A DNA stretch of 21,835 bases. It comes from an uncultured Eubacteriales bacterium (GTDB lineage: Bacteria > Bacillota > Clostridia > Oscillospirales > Acutalibacteraceae). The notes under the pieces were generated by a model. The model did not search any database. It was not told where the DNA came from and saw only the letters and a program-made list of their open reading frames with translations. Of this stretch, positions 15,270-21,835 are shown piece by piece. Every line of letters starts with the position of its first letter. The stretch's first letter is position 1. Location of the stretch: positions 1-21,835 of the forward strand of contig CAKVBG010000012.1 of assembly GCA_934725345.1 (NCBI GenBank). The letters run 5' to 3'. The position numbers and the translations under genes are program-made.

Positions 15270-15986
15270 ATGCCAACTGTTTATTTTAGAACCGTTTCAC
15301 AAAACGAGCTTCCACTTCCCGGTGGAGTTGATGAACAATACTATCTCGATTTAATCCTAAACGAAACAGTTTCTTGTTTAAATTCGAATGCAATTAGATA
15401 CGAATTAGTGAACAATCAATCTTTCCCCAGCGACTTCATAACTTTCAGAAAAACTCCTGTAAGAAGCGAATCGGTTTTTTTAACGCTTCAAATGGACTCT
15501 AGAGAAACACCTCAAGATACTCCCGAACAAATCAAAATTCTTTTCAAAGAAGCAGATGCAGACTCCAAAAGACTAGCCGAAACATTTTTAGAAAACCTCA
15601 GTAAAATATATAGTAAACAGATAATCACAGAGCCTTCCCCGGAAGAATTTGTTGCAGATATGCCTTCGGTTACGATTATCTTGCAGCAACCGCTCACACT
15701 CGAAGATATAACTTGGATACGTCAGAACTTAGACGAAATCTCAAAGCAAATAATATTTACCTTGGATGAGTATTTTGGTTTGCCGTTCGTGGCGTGCACT
15801 ACTAAAGAATCCGGAATGCCTAAATCGGATGAAAGTCTCAGAAAAAGACCGAATTTGAATTCAGAAGTTGTGGGAAGCGTTGAGAAAAGCTCCAAAGTGA
15901 ACGTCCTTGGTCAGTGGGAAGATTGGTATGCAGTTGAAAGCAACAATGATTTGGGATACATACAAACTAAATTTATAGACTTATAA
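15270..15986 (+). CDS. Amidase_3-like protein with C-terminal SH3 domain, catalytic residues apparently lost
   Basis: The frame opens at 15189, but GGAG at 15257-15260 fixes the start at ATG 15270 (238 residues). The N terminus (MPTVYF...GGVDEQYYLDLI) and the segment WIRQNLDEISK...LDEYFGLPFV recall the clostridial N-acetylmuramoyl-L-alanine amidases that carry a C-terminal SH3 domain. The last 50 residues fit a bacterial SH3 (KRPNLNSEVVG, then WEDWYAVES and GYIQTKF). The places where those enzymes have a zinc His (IHSN) and the catalytic Glu (VEIGYH) read LQMDSRE and IILQQPL here, so I see no intact active site. It may be a wall-binding or regulatory pseudoenzyme. It has no signal peptide, as in many of these relatives. 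The alignment is from memory and should be treated as tentative. Confidence 0.6.
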   Translation: MPTVYFRTVSQNELPLPGGVDEQYYLDLILNETVSCLNSNAIRYELVNNQSFPSDFITFRKTPVRSESVFLTLQMDSRETPQDTPEQIKILFKEADADSKRLAETFLENLSKIYSKQIITEPSPEEFVADMPSVTIILQQPLTLEDITWIRQNLDEISKQIIFTLDEYFGLPFVACTTKESGMPKSDESLRKRPNLNSEVVGSVEKSSKVNVLGQWEDWYAVESNNDLGYIQTKFIDL

Positions 15987-16005
15987 AAAATACTCAAAAC
16001 TTAAA

Positions 16006-16033
16006 TCTACCGATTCTTATCAGAATGGGTAGA
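16006..16033 (+). promoter_or_regulatory. Strong hairpin between the amidase-like gene and murD
   Basis: TCTACC pairs with GGTAGA, then a single G-G mismatch, then ATTCT pairs with AGAAT around a TATC tetraloop. The following bases (CATTTAATATAT) are not a T run, so termination would be weak. Its last bases overlap the -35 box of the proposed murD promoter. Confidence 0.5.
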
Positions 16034-16058
16034 CATTTAATATATAGAGGTATAGAAT
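16030..16058 (+). promoter_or_regulatory. Possible promoter of murD and the lipoprotein gene
   Basis: TAGACA (16030-16035), a 17-bp spacer, TAGAAT (16053-16058), about 30 bp before the murD start. Each box differs from consensus by one base. Confidence 0.4.
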
Positions 16059-16088
16059 TATATCAAATTTAAGATGAGGAGAAATATC

Positions 16089-17501
16089 ATGTACCAGGAT
16101 TTTATAGAAAAAATAAAACAAAAATCAATAATGGTATACGGTGCGGGAAGAAGTAATTTACCATTAATAAAAATGTTGGCAGAAGAAAAGATAAAAATAA
16201 CAGTTTTTGATGATAAGCCCCTAAAAACGCCCATTCCAGATGATATGAAGTTTTTAGTAGAAAACCCGTATATTGAGTTATGTATGGCAGATTTAACCGT
16301 ATGGGATGAGTTTTTTGACGTAATAATAAGAAGCCCTGGAATAAGCTTTTTTTCAGAAAGGATATCAAATGCAAGAGCTAAAGGAAGTGCAGTTACTTCT
16401 GAAATGGAAATATTTTTTGAAGTGTGCCCCTGTCCTATCGTTGGCATTACAGGCAGCGACGGCAAAACCACTACCACATCAATAATCTATGAACTCTTAA
16501 AACTAAGTGGCAAAGTAGTTCATCTTGGAGGGAACATTGGAAAGCCACTTTTACCAAATATAAAAAGCATTTCAAAAGATGATATTGCCGTGGTAGAGCT
16601 TTCAAGTTTTCAGCTTATGTCCATGAGGAAAAGTCCTGATATAGCAGCGGTTTTGAATATTTCTCCCAACCACTTAGATTATCACTCAACAATAGAAGAA
16701 TATATAACTTCCAAAAAACAAATTCTATTTCATCAAAACGCATTTTCTAAAGCTGTTTTGAATTTTGATAATCAGGAAACTCAAAAAATGAAGAAAGACG
16801 TGCGTGGTAAAACAATATTTTTTAGTCGAAAATATCGTCTTGAAACCGGCGTGTGGATAGATGAAAACCAGGATATTATTTACTCCGAAAGAGGAAAAAA
16901 CACAAAAATTATAAATGTTTTGGATATAAGATTGCCCGGTAACCACAATCTAGAAAATTATTTAGCAGCTATTGCGTGCGTATACGGTATTATAAATGAA
17001 AAGGATATAGAAAAAGTAGCAAAAAATTTTAATGGTGTTGATCATAGAATAGAATTTGTGAGTGACATAAACGGAGTTTTATATTATAATGACTCGATAG
17101 CATCCACTCCTACTCGTACTGTAAATGGAGCACTTTCACTTTTTGAAAAAAAAGTTATTTTAATTGCAGGAGGTTATGATAAGAAAGTTCCATTTGATTT
17201 GCTGGCTAGAACTATAGTAGAAAAAGTAAAAGTTTTAATTTTGATGGGGAGTTCAGCGGATAAAATCAAAAATGAGGTTACAAATCTTAAGGAATACAGT
17301 CCCACAAAAACAAAAATAATCACTGCAAACAGCATGGAAGAAGCAGTTTTGTATGCTTACGAAAATTCTAAGAAAGGAGATATCGTAGTTTTGTCCCCTG
17401 CGTGCGCCAGTTTCGATTTGTACGAGAATTTTGAAGAAAGAGGGAATCATTTTAAGCGTATAGTGAATAGTTTGAAATCTGACTTGGAGATTAAAAAATA
17501 A
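16089..17501 (+). CDS. murD: UDP-N-acetylmuramoyl-L-alanine:D-glutamate ligase
   Basis: MurD adds D-glutamate to UDP-MurNAc-L-Ala in the cytoplasm, an early step of peptidoglycan synthesis. The 470-residue protein has the three Mur-ligase domains. The N-terminal UDP-binding fold has VYGAGRSN. The central ATPase has the P-loop GSDGKTTTT near residue 122, ELSSFQL and NISPNHLDYH, and GNHNLEN follows. The C-terminal domain has GVDHRIEFV, NDSIASTPTRT and LSPACASFD with the final FEERGNHFK. The frame opens at an ATG at 16074, but that ATG lies within the GAGGAG region; the ATG at 16089, 7 bases after AGGAG, is the start. It is isolated from the usual mur/fts cluster and is followed 17 bp later by the lipoprotein gene, so the two are probably co-transcribed. 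Confidence 0.96.
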   Translation: MYQDFIEKIKQKSIMVYGAGRSNLPLIKMLAEEKIKITVFDDKPLKTPIPDDMKFLVENPYIELCMADLTVWDEFFDVIIRSPGISFFSERISNARAKGSAVTSEMEIFFEVCPCPIVGITGSDGKTTTTSIIYELLKLSGKVVHLGGNIGKPLLPNIKSISKDDIAVVELSSFQLMSMRKSPDIAAVLNISPNHLDYHSTIEEYITSKKQILFHQNAFSKAVLNFDNQETQKMKKDVRGKTIFFSRKYRLETGVWIDENQDIIYSERGKNTKIINVLDIRLPGNHNLENYLAAIACVYGIINEKDIEKVAKNFNGVDHRIEFVSDINGVLYYNDSIASTPTRTVNGALSLFEKKVILIAGGYDKKVPFDLLARTIVEKVKVLILMGSSADKIKNEVTNLKEYSPTKTKIITANSMEEAVLYAYENSKKGDIVVLSPACASFDLYENFEERGNHFKRIVNSLKSDLEIKK

Positions 17502-17518
17502 TTGAAAGGAAGTACAAA

Positions 17519-18718
17519 ATGTTTACCAGAAGGAAAAGTTTAGGAATTCTAGGTTTTATTACTGCAGTATCACTTTTAATGGGAGGTTGTCGAGCCAGAA
17601 ATAATACTGCCAAAACTGATGAAGTGTCTGCTACAACCACATCCCAAGAAGCTCCACTCACATTAGAACAAAGAACACAAGACGGTGGTATCAAGAAATT
17701 TATTTCTTCACCGGTAGAAGATAATACAGTAGCAATATTTGAACCTAATAATTATCACCATGAATGTATACCTGGATACGCAAAATACTTTGTTGACTTA
17801 GGCTACAACGTTGAGCTTTTAATAATAAAAGGTAACGAAGATTCTATGGAACTGTTCGAACCTAAAGATAAAATAAAAATATATACATATGATAATCTAG
17901 AGGGAATTTTGCCAGCTGCCCCTGAACTTGCTAATAAATTTAGTAAATATAATCATGTTTTAGTTAATAGCTTAGGTGTAGCTGAAGAGAAAAATATCAA
18001 AAAACTAAAATTTTTAGACAATTCCAATAGCTTGTTCGTAGTGCATAACACCGATTTCATAAAAGAACTGAAATTACAGTCTTATGTTCAGCAGAACAAA
18101 ATAATTACGCTAGGAGACTTAAAAAAAGCTCTATACGTGAATCCTAACTATTTTGGAAACATAACTAGAAAACCGAAAAACAAGAAAACCAGGTTCTTTA
18201 TGACATCCACCTTTGGTAGAAAGTACGATAAGCTTGTTAATGCATTTTCCGAACTGAAGAATAAAAATTTAGATTTTGAAGTTATGGTTTCCGGACGATC
18301 CGAAACGTTTGGAGTAGATAATTTACCGGAAAATTTGAAACAAAATTTTGTATTTAGATACGGTATCCCCTATTCTGAAATGTACAAAGAAGTCCAAAAC
18401 AGCGATTTCATAATAATGACATTAGATCCTGAAAATAAAAATGATAGAGGATTTAAAACCACAACTTGCACAGGAACAGCTCAATTAATTTACGGATTTT
18501 TAAAACCCGCAGTAGTTGATAAGGATTTTGCTAAATGTTACAAATTAAATTCTGAAAATAGTTTAGTACATCAAACCAAAGACTTTTCTCAATGTTTAGA
18601 AAAAGCTATTAATATGAATCAAGAAGAGTATTCTGAAGTTCAAAATAATCTCGAGAAAACAGTAAAATCAATTTATAATCAATCTCTCGAAAATTTGAAA
18701 AAAGCTTTAGGTGAATAA
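17519..18718 (+). CDS. Lipoprotein with glycosyltransferase (GT-B)-like domain
   Basis: The first 24 residues are a lipoprotein signal: RRK, a hydrophobic stretch and MGGC with the lipidated Cys at 24. A Thr/Ser-rich linker follows, so the mature 376-residue part should sit on the outer face of the membrane. The rest looks like a two-domain GT-B glycosyltransferase. The N-terminal Rossmann half has VAIFEPNNYHHECIPGYAKYF and DLGYNVELLI. The C-terminal half has RFFMTSTFGRKYDKLVNAF, an internal VMVSGRSE strand, FRYGIPYSEMYKEVQNSDF and FKTTTCTGTAQLIYGFLKPAV, as in GT4-like enzymes that list sites along a polymer. I do not recognise the specific family. An extracytoplasmic GT-B protein is odd, since nucleotide sugars are cytosolic. 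It may bind glycans or use a lipid-linked donor. AAAGGAAG precedes the ATG. A terminator follows the gene. Confidence 0.65.
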   Translation: MFTRRKSLGILGFITAVSLLMGGCRARNNTAKTDEVSATTTSQEAPLTLEQRTQDGGIKKFISSPVEDNTVAIFEPNNYHHECIPGYAKYFVDLGYNVELLIIKGNEDSMELFEPKDKIKIYTYDNLEGILPAAPELANKFSKYNHVLVNSLGVAEEKNIKKLKFLDNSNSLFVVHNTDFIKELKLQSYVQQNKIITLGDLKKALYVNPNYFGNITRKPKNKKTRFFMTSTFGRKYDKLVNAFSELKNKNLDFEVMVSGRSETFGVDNLPENLKQNFVFRYGIPYSEMYKEVQNSDFIIMTLDPENKNDRGFKTTTCTGTAQLIYGFLKPAVVDKDFAKCYKLNSENSLVHQTKDFSQCLEKAINMNQEEYSEVQNNLEKTVKSIYNQSLENLKKALGE

Positions 18719-18729
18719 TATAAACTGTT

Positions 18730-18770
18730 AACAGTCATGTATTTACTATATGGCTGTTATTATTTTAATT
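18730..18770 (+). terminator. Terminator after the murD-lipoprotein genes
   Basis: A 12-bp stem with two G-T pairs (18730-18741 with 18747-18758, arms AACAGTCATGTA and TATATGGCTGTT) and a 5-base loop are followed by ATTATTTTAATT. Confidence 0.7.
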
Positions 18771-18950
18771 GCACCTAACGAAAGTCCTGATATGATTTCA
18801 TTTTATAAACTATAAGTATAAAATTTTTCAGTTAAATCTCTAGGGATAAACCTCAACATCGGCAAATGCTCTGTCTTGTTTTTAAACAATACAATTTTAC
18901 AATGTTTTAATTTTTGTTTTTTGTAAAAATGAGAGAATTTGAGATTTATG
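18771..18950. other. Non-coding stretch before the secreted protein gene
   Basis: I see no gene here. It contains an AT-rich inverted repeat, TTTTACAA (18895-18902) and TTGTAAAA (18921-18928), with an 18-base spacer. A third copy of TTTACAA lies at the -35 box of the following promoter (18951-18957). This could be a set of repressor half-sites. Confidence 0.35.
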
Positions 18951-18979
18951 TTTACAAATTTCTAAAAACATGATATGAT
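18951..18979 (+). promoter_or_regulatory. Sigma-A promoter of the secreted protein gene
   Basis: -35 TTTACA (18951-18956), 17-bp spacer, -10 TATGAT (18974-18979). The leader is about 27 nt and holds the GGAGG at 18999-19003. Confidence 0.7.
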
Positions 18980-19011
18980 TAGATTAATTTAAATAAATGG
19001 AGGTTGTTGTA

Positions 19012-20952
19012 TTGAAAAATACTACCATTGCAAAAATTTTACTTAGCACATTTATGATTCCATCCTTGATGGCTACAGCGTCACCACTTTATGCCGCACC
19101 GGGAGATGATGCCGCTCAACAAGTTCCAACAACCCAAGTAGAGGATCAAGATGCTCCAGGCCATGCGACACAGGTTGATTTAATTAAAAATTATATTACA
19201 AATCATACATATAATGGGGTAATGGATCTTTCTCAAATTCCTGTTACAGAACTTCGATTCTTTAAAGATGAAATTTTAAATAGACTAGATCAAGATGACA
19301 TAAGATCTATAAAATTTTCTTATAGACAAATGTATGACAGTATAACTAGAGAATATTTGATTAAGGGCACCATCCCTTGTTCTCCTTCGAGAGTATTTGT
19401 GAAGCCCTCTGAAAAAATAAGAGTAGTAAGTTTACGAAATGCAAGTACACAAGAGAATATTTTTTATAAACTTATTGATGATATATCGAATAAAATGTCA
19501 AAAAAGAAACGTAATATTGATATATCCTTTGATTATATAATGCCATTTATGCCACACCCATACAACGAAGAAGAAGTATTAGATGTATCTTCATTTTATA
19601 ACACGTTTTTTTCAAAGGTAAACTTGAAAAGCGATTCTGTATTAGTTTATACCAACGAGGACTTTAATGCGAGCGAATGGATAAGATGTATAAGTAATCT
19701 GTTTGCTGATATTCGTGTTACCGTTTCTAATTACGGTGGTGATATTCTGAGATGTATGTTTTGCAAAAAAGGAGAAGAGAATAAAGAACTCGTCAAAGAC
19801 TGGCAAAAAAGCAAGGAATGGAAAGATTTCAAAATTTGCAAACGACTTGTTAGTTCACGTGTACCGCTGGAAAATGTAGTGTTATGCAATGTAAAAAAAG
19901 AGGAGGATTTGAAAAATTTAGAGGATTTGAGAGCTTTTTTTGTCGAGAAATATGACTGCAATAATGTATTATTGAATAATAGTCTCAATCCAGCTAAATG
20001 TAAAAATATGCCTTCTATTTTAAATGAATCCGCAAAGGTTATAACTCGTCGACTTGAGCCTGCATACTTGACTAATGTAGCTTTATATCTTCCAGAAGGA
20101 GGTGTTAAAAAGAATTTTGAATGTGTCAGTAAACATGCTTCTATAGCTTTTAAAAACGTAAGACGCACAGAAATGCAACCGTTTTTGGAAACAGAAAATA
20201 TTGACAATATATTTCCCAATTTACAAACTGTCTTTCTAAACCTACGTGAGTTGATGCACATTTGTGATGACGTTAAGTTACAAACAAACTTTATTAACAA
20301 ATTAGAAGCAAATGGAATAGAAAGAATTGTCATCACTGACAACAAAGGAGGTGCGTACGTGCGCGGTCCAGTGGCACGTATATCAGTAGAATTAGATAGT
20401 ATAATTAATTACTTTAGAAATAAAGAAATAAAAAGTTTATCAGTATGTAACGATAGTGAGATAGAAAGACTTGCTTTTCAAAAAGCTGTAGAGTTAGGAA
20501 CTCCTTTAAAACATTTATATTTGTCATCTAGTTTAGCAGGGAATTTTATCAAGTGGATTCTTAATACTTTTACAAAAGAACAAAGAAAGAGCATAATCAG
20601 TAGCAAAGAAACAACAATAGTGCTAGATAGATACAATGAAAATTTGGCAAACTATATTAAAGGAACACTAAATCCCTCTGCAGTAGTATGGTATGATATA
20701 ACAAAATGTGATCCTTGGTGTGAAACTCGTGAAGAGGCTTTATTTTATAGAAAAAAATCAAAATTTTTAGATGCAATAAGCTCAAAAAATGTTCCATCTG
20801 ATTTGTCGGATCAAGTGTTTAAGAGGATAGAAGTCGAACATGCTACTAAAGATGAAATTGATAAAGAATTTGGAAAAACTATACCTGAAGTTTCAATACT
20901 GTTCGGAAAAGATGACACAATTTATGAACCCAAAAACTTCTTAGAAATTTAA
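19012..20952 (+). CDS. Secreted Cys-rich protein of unknown family
   Basis: I do not recognise this 646-residue protein. The frame opens at an ATG at 18997, but that ATG overlaps the GGAGG at 18999-19003. The TTG at 19012, 8 bases after it, gives a clean signal peptide (MKNTTIAKILLSTF, then MATASPLYA with a likely cut before APGDD). A short Gln/Asp/Pro-rich linker follows, then a long soluble region with no membrane segment or sortase motif, so it is probably exported and released. It has more than ten scattered Cys, including CMFC and CDPWC pairs, unusual for a secreted Firmicute protein. Many short hydrophobic strands of the form LxxLxL (for example LKHLYLSSS, LQTVFLNLREL, IKSLSVC) hint at a degenerate leucine-rich or beta-alpha repeat, but I cannot fit a repeat length. 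It is monocistronic, with its own promoter and terminator. Confidence 0.8.
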   Translation: MKNTTIAKILLSTFMIPSLMATASPLYAAPGDDAAQQVPTTQVEDQDAPGHATQVDLIKNYITNHTYNGVMDLSQIPVTELRFFKDEILNRLDQDDIRSIKFSYRQMYDSITREYLIKGTIPCSPSRVFVKPSEKIRVVSLRNASTQENIFYKLIDDISNKMSKKKRNIDISFDYIMPFMPHPYNEEEVLDVSSFYNTFFSKVNLKSDSVLVYTNEDFNASEWIRCISNLFADIRVTVSNYGGDILRCMFCKKGEENKELVKDWQKSKEWKDFKICKRLVSSRVPLENVVLCNVKKEEDLKNLEDLRAFFVEKYDCNNVLLNNSLNPAKCKNMPSILNESAKVITRRLEPAYLTNVALYLPEGGVKKNFECVSKHASIAFKNVRRTEMQPFLETENIDNIFPNLQTVFLNLRELMHICDDVKLQTNFINKLEANGIERIVITDNKGGAYVRGPVARISVELDSIINYFRNKEIKSLSVCNDSEIERLAFQKAVELGTPLKHLYLSSSLAGNFIKWILNTFTKEQRKSIISSKETTIVLDRYNENLANYIKGTLNPSAVVWYDITKCDPWCETREEALFYRKKSKFLDAISSKNVPSDLSDQVFKRIEVEHATKDEIDKEFGKTIPEVSILFGKDDTIYEPKNFLEI

Positions 20953-20996
20953 TAAATAAGTGTAAGTATACATGACTTGCTATAGAGTTTTATATG

Positions 20997-21024
20997 CCAC
21001 GTGCCTAGCGCCGTGGTTTTCTTT
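20997..21024 (+). terminator. Terminator of the secreted protein gene
   Basis: CCACG (20997-21001) pairs with CGTGG (21012-21016), and two more inner G-C pairs are possible. TTTTCTTT follows. Confidence 0.7.
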
Positions 21025-21028
21025 ATGC

Positions 21029-21057
21029 AAAAACCGCAATTCATACGGAATTACGGT
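21029..21057 (-). terminator. Terminator of the ABC transporter gene
   Basis: On the minus strand ACCGTAATTC pairs with GAATTGCGGT (ten pairs, one G-T) around a 5-base loop, followed by TTTTT. Together with the plus-strand terminator beside it, it forms a back-to-back pair between convergent genes. Confidence 0.85.
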
Positions 21058-21082
21058 CTTGAGAATAGTATTTATTCTGATA

Positions 21083-21835
21083 TTAAACCTGTCTGATAGC
21101 TAAATCATAAAACTTACCTTTTAGTTTCATAAGCTCCTCATAATTGCCTTGTTCTGCAATTTTTCCTTTATCAAGTACAACGATTCTATCGCAGTTCTTT
21201 ATAGTGGAAAGTCTATGTGCAACAACTATCCTTGTGCTATTAAAAGAAGCAATACTATTTGCAACATGGCTTTGAGTGATATTATCAAGCGCAGAAGTAG
21301 CTTCATCAAATATTAGAATCTGAGGTTTAGAAATAACCGCTCTAGCAATCATTAAACGTTGTTTCTGTCCTCCAGAAATTCCTCCTGCACCTTCTGAAAT
21401 TAATGTGTGCATACCCATCGGCATATTGTGAATATCTTCATCAATTCCTGCTATTCTGGCAGCTTCCCAGGCATCGTCCATAGTTTTCCACGGAGACGTA
21501 ACGATAATATTAGAAAATATATCCCCCGGGAAAAGTGAACCATTTTGCATAACTACCCCTATTTTCTGGCGAACACTTCTTAAGTCTAAGTTAGATAAAT
21601 CACGCCCACCGTAGAAAATGGAACCTTTGTCTGGTTTTTCAAATCCTAATAAGAGACGTATCAACGTAGATTTACCACAGCCCGTTGTCCCCACTATTGC
21701 TAAGTATTCCCCTTTTTTTATGGAAAGACTCAAGTTATCAATAATCTTGGGGCCATCTTCACTATACTTGAAAGTAATATTAGATATTTCTATATCTCCA
21801 GAGAGAGAAGTAGGTATTTTCCTCCCGGAACTACT
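21083..21835 (-). CDS. NHLM-type peptide/bacteriocin ABC transporter, ATPase domain (cut by window edge)
   Basis: The minus-strand frame is open from the window edge to TAA at 21083, giving the last 250 residues of a larger protein. They form a complete ABC ATPase: Walker A GTTGCGKST, Q-loop region VVMQNGSLFPGDIFSNI, signature ISGGQ, Walker B ILIFDEATSALD and H-loop VAHRLS. The segment MPMGMHTLISEGAGGISGG and the phrase FKYSEDGPKIIDNLSL closely match, as I remember them, the ATP-binding proteins of NHLM bacteriocin systems. These export peptides with nitrile-hydratase-like or Nif11-like leaders. The membrane domain, and in some members a peptidase or cyclic-nucleotide domain, would lie upstream beyond the window. 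The cargo cannot be identified; no precursor peptide is seen in the window. Confidence 0.85.
   Translation of the reverse strand, partial: SSSGRKIPTSLSGDIEISNITFKYSEDGPKIIDNLSLSIKKGEYLAIVGTTGCGKSTLIRLLLGFEKPDKGSIFYGGRDLSNLDLRSVRQKIGVVMQNGSLFPGDIFSNIIVTSPWKTMDDAWEAARIAGIDEDIHNMPMGMHTLISEGAGGISGGQKQRLMIARAVISKPQILIFDEATSALDNITQSHVANSIASFNSTRIVVAHRLSTIKNCDRIVVLDKGKIAEQGNYEELMKLKGKFYDLAIRQV

Noticed and set aside
16058..16477. Minus-strand frame of 139 codons over the start of murD
   Set aside because: It is antisense to conserved murD motifs and has no independent support.
18760..18930. Remnant of a transporter (SulP-like N terminus) on the minus strand, RFIPRDLTEKFYTYSL then stop then NEIISGL
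   Set aside because: The similarity is short, remembered rather than computed, and the frame contains a stop; too weak to annotate.
19731..20345. Minus-strand open frame of 204 codons inside the secreted protein gene
   Set aside because: It is antisense to a frame with a promoter, ribosome site and signal peptide, and its Ser/Phe/Leu-rich product looks like a reverse shadow.

Overview
The window looks like the chromosome of an AT-rich Firmicute of the class Clostridia, most like the Oscillospirales/Ruminococcaceae. This rests on gene order (miaB-ylbF-mutS-mutL-miaA; ylxM-ffh-rpsP-rimM-trmD), on GGAGG-type ribosome sites often followed by TTG starts, on sigma-A promoters with 16-17 bp spacers, and on an NHLM-type ABC transporter. 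TGA is a normal stop here (it ends mutL and rimM). The species cannot be named from the sequence. Two damaged genes, one of them the normally essential ffh, suggest a genome under relaxed selection (for example host-associated), but that is inference.

Layout. (1) 1-7644, minus strand: one long operon read from a promoter near 7640-7667, miaB > ylbF > mutS > mutL > miaA > a membrane-anchored HlyD-like protein cut by the window edge. It combines tRNA A37 modification (MiaA makes i6A, MiaB makes ms2i6A), an RNA-processing cofactor family (YlbF) and methyl-directed-independent mismatch repair (MutS plus an endonuclease-type MutL). (2) 7892-10321, plus strand: a sigma-A promoter, an OmpR-type response regulator, a histidine kinase reduced to its catalytic core, and a left-handed beta-helix acyltransferase-like gene broken by a small deletion, closed by a strong terminator. 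(3) 10327-10696, minus: an HPr/Crh-like protein with Tyr at position 15 and its own promoter. (4) 10822-14235, minus: the SRP/ribosome-maturation operon ylxM > ffh > rpsP > rimM > trmD, in which ffh has an in-frame TGA between its N and G domains. (5) 14312-18770, plus: cell-envelope genes, namely a membrane-anchored polysaccharide deacetylase, an amidase-like protein with an SH3 domain that seems to have lost its catalytic residues, murD, and a lipoprotein carrying a GT-B glycosyltransferase-like domain. (6) 18951-21024, plus: a monocistronic, secreted, Cys-rich protein of unknown family. (7) 21029-21835, minus: the C-terminal ATPase part of an NHLM-family peptide exporter.

Most interesting points: the nonsense codon in ffh; the lipoprotein glycosyltransferase-like protein; the unknown secreted protein next to a peptide exporter; an HPr with Tyr instead of the phospho-acceptor His; a sensorless kinase whose ribosome site may be bridged to its start codon by a hairpin; and the amidase pseudoenzyme. 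No CRISPR array, rRNA, tRNA or insertion sequence was seen.
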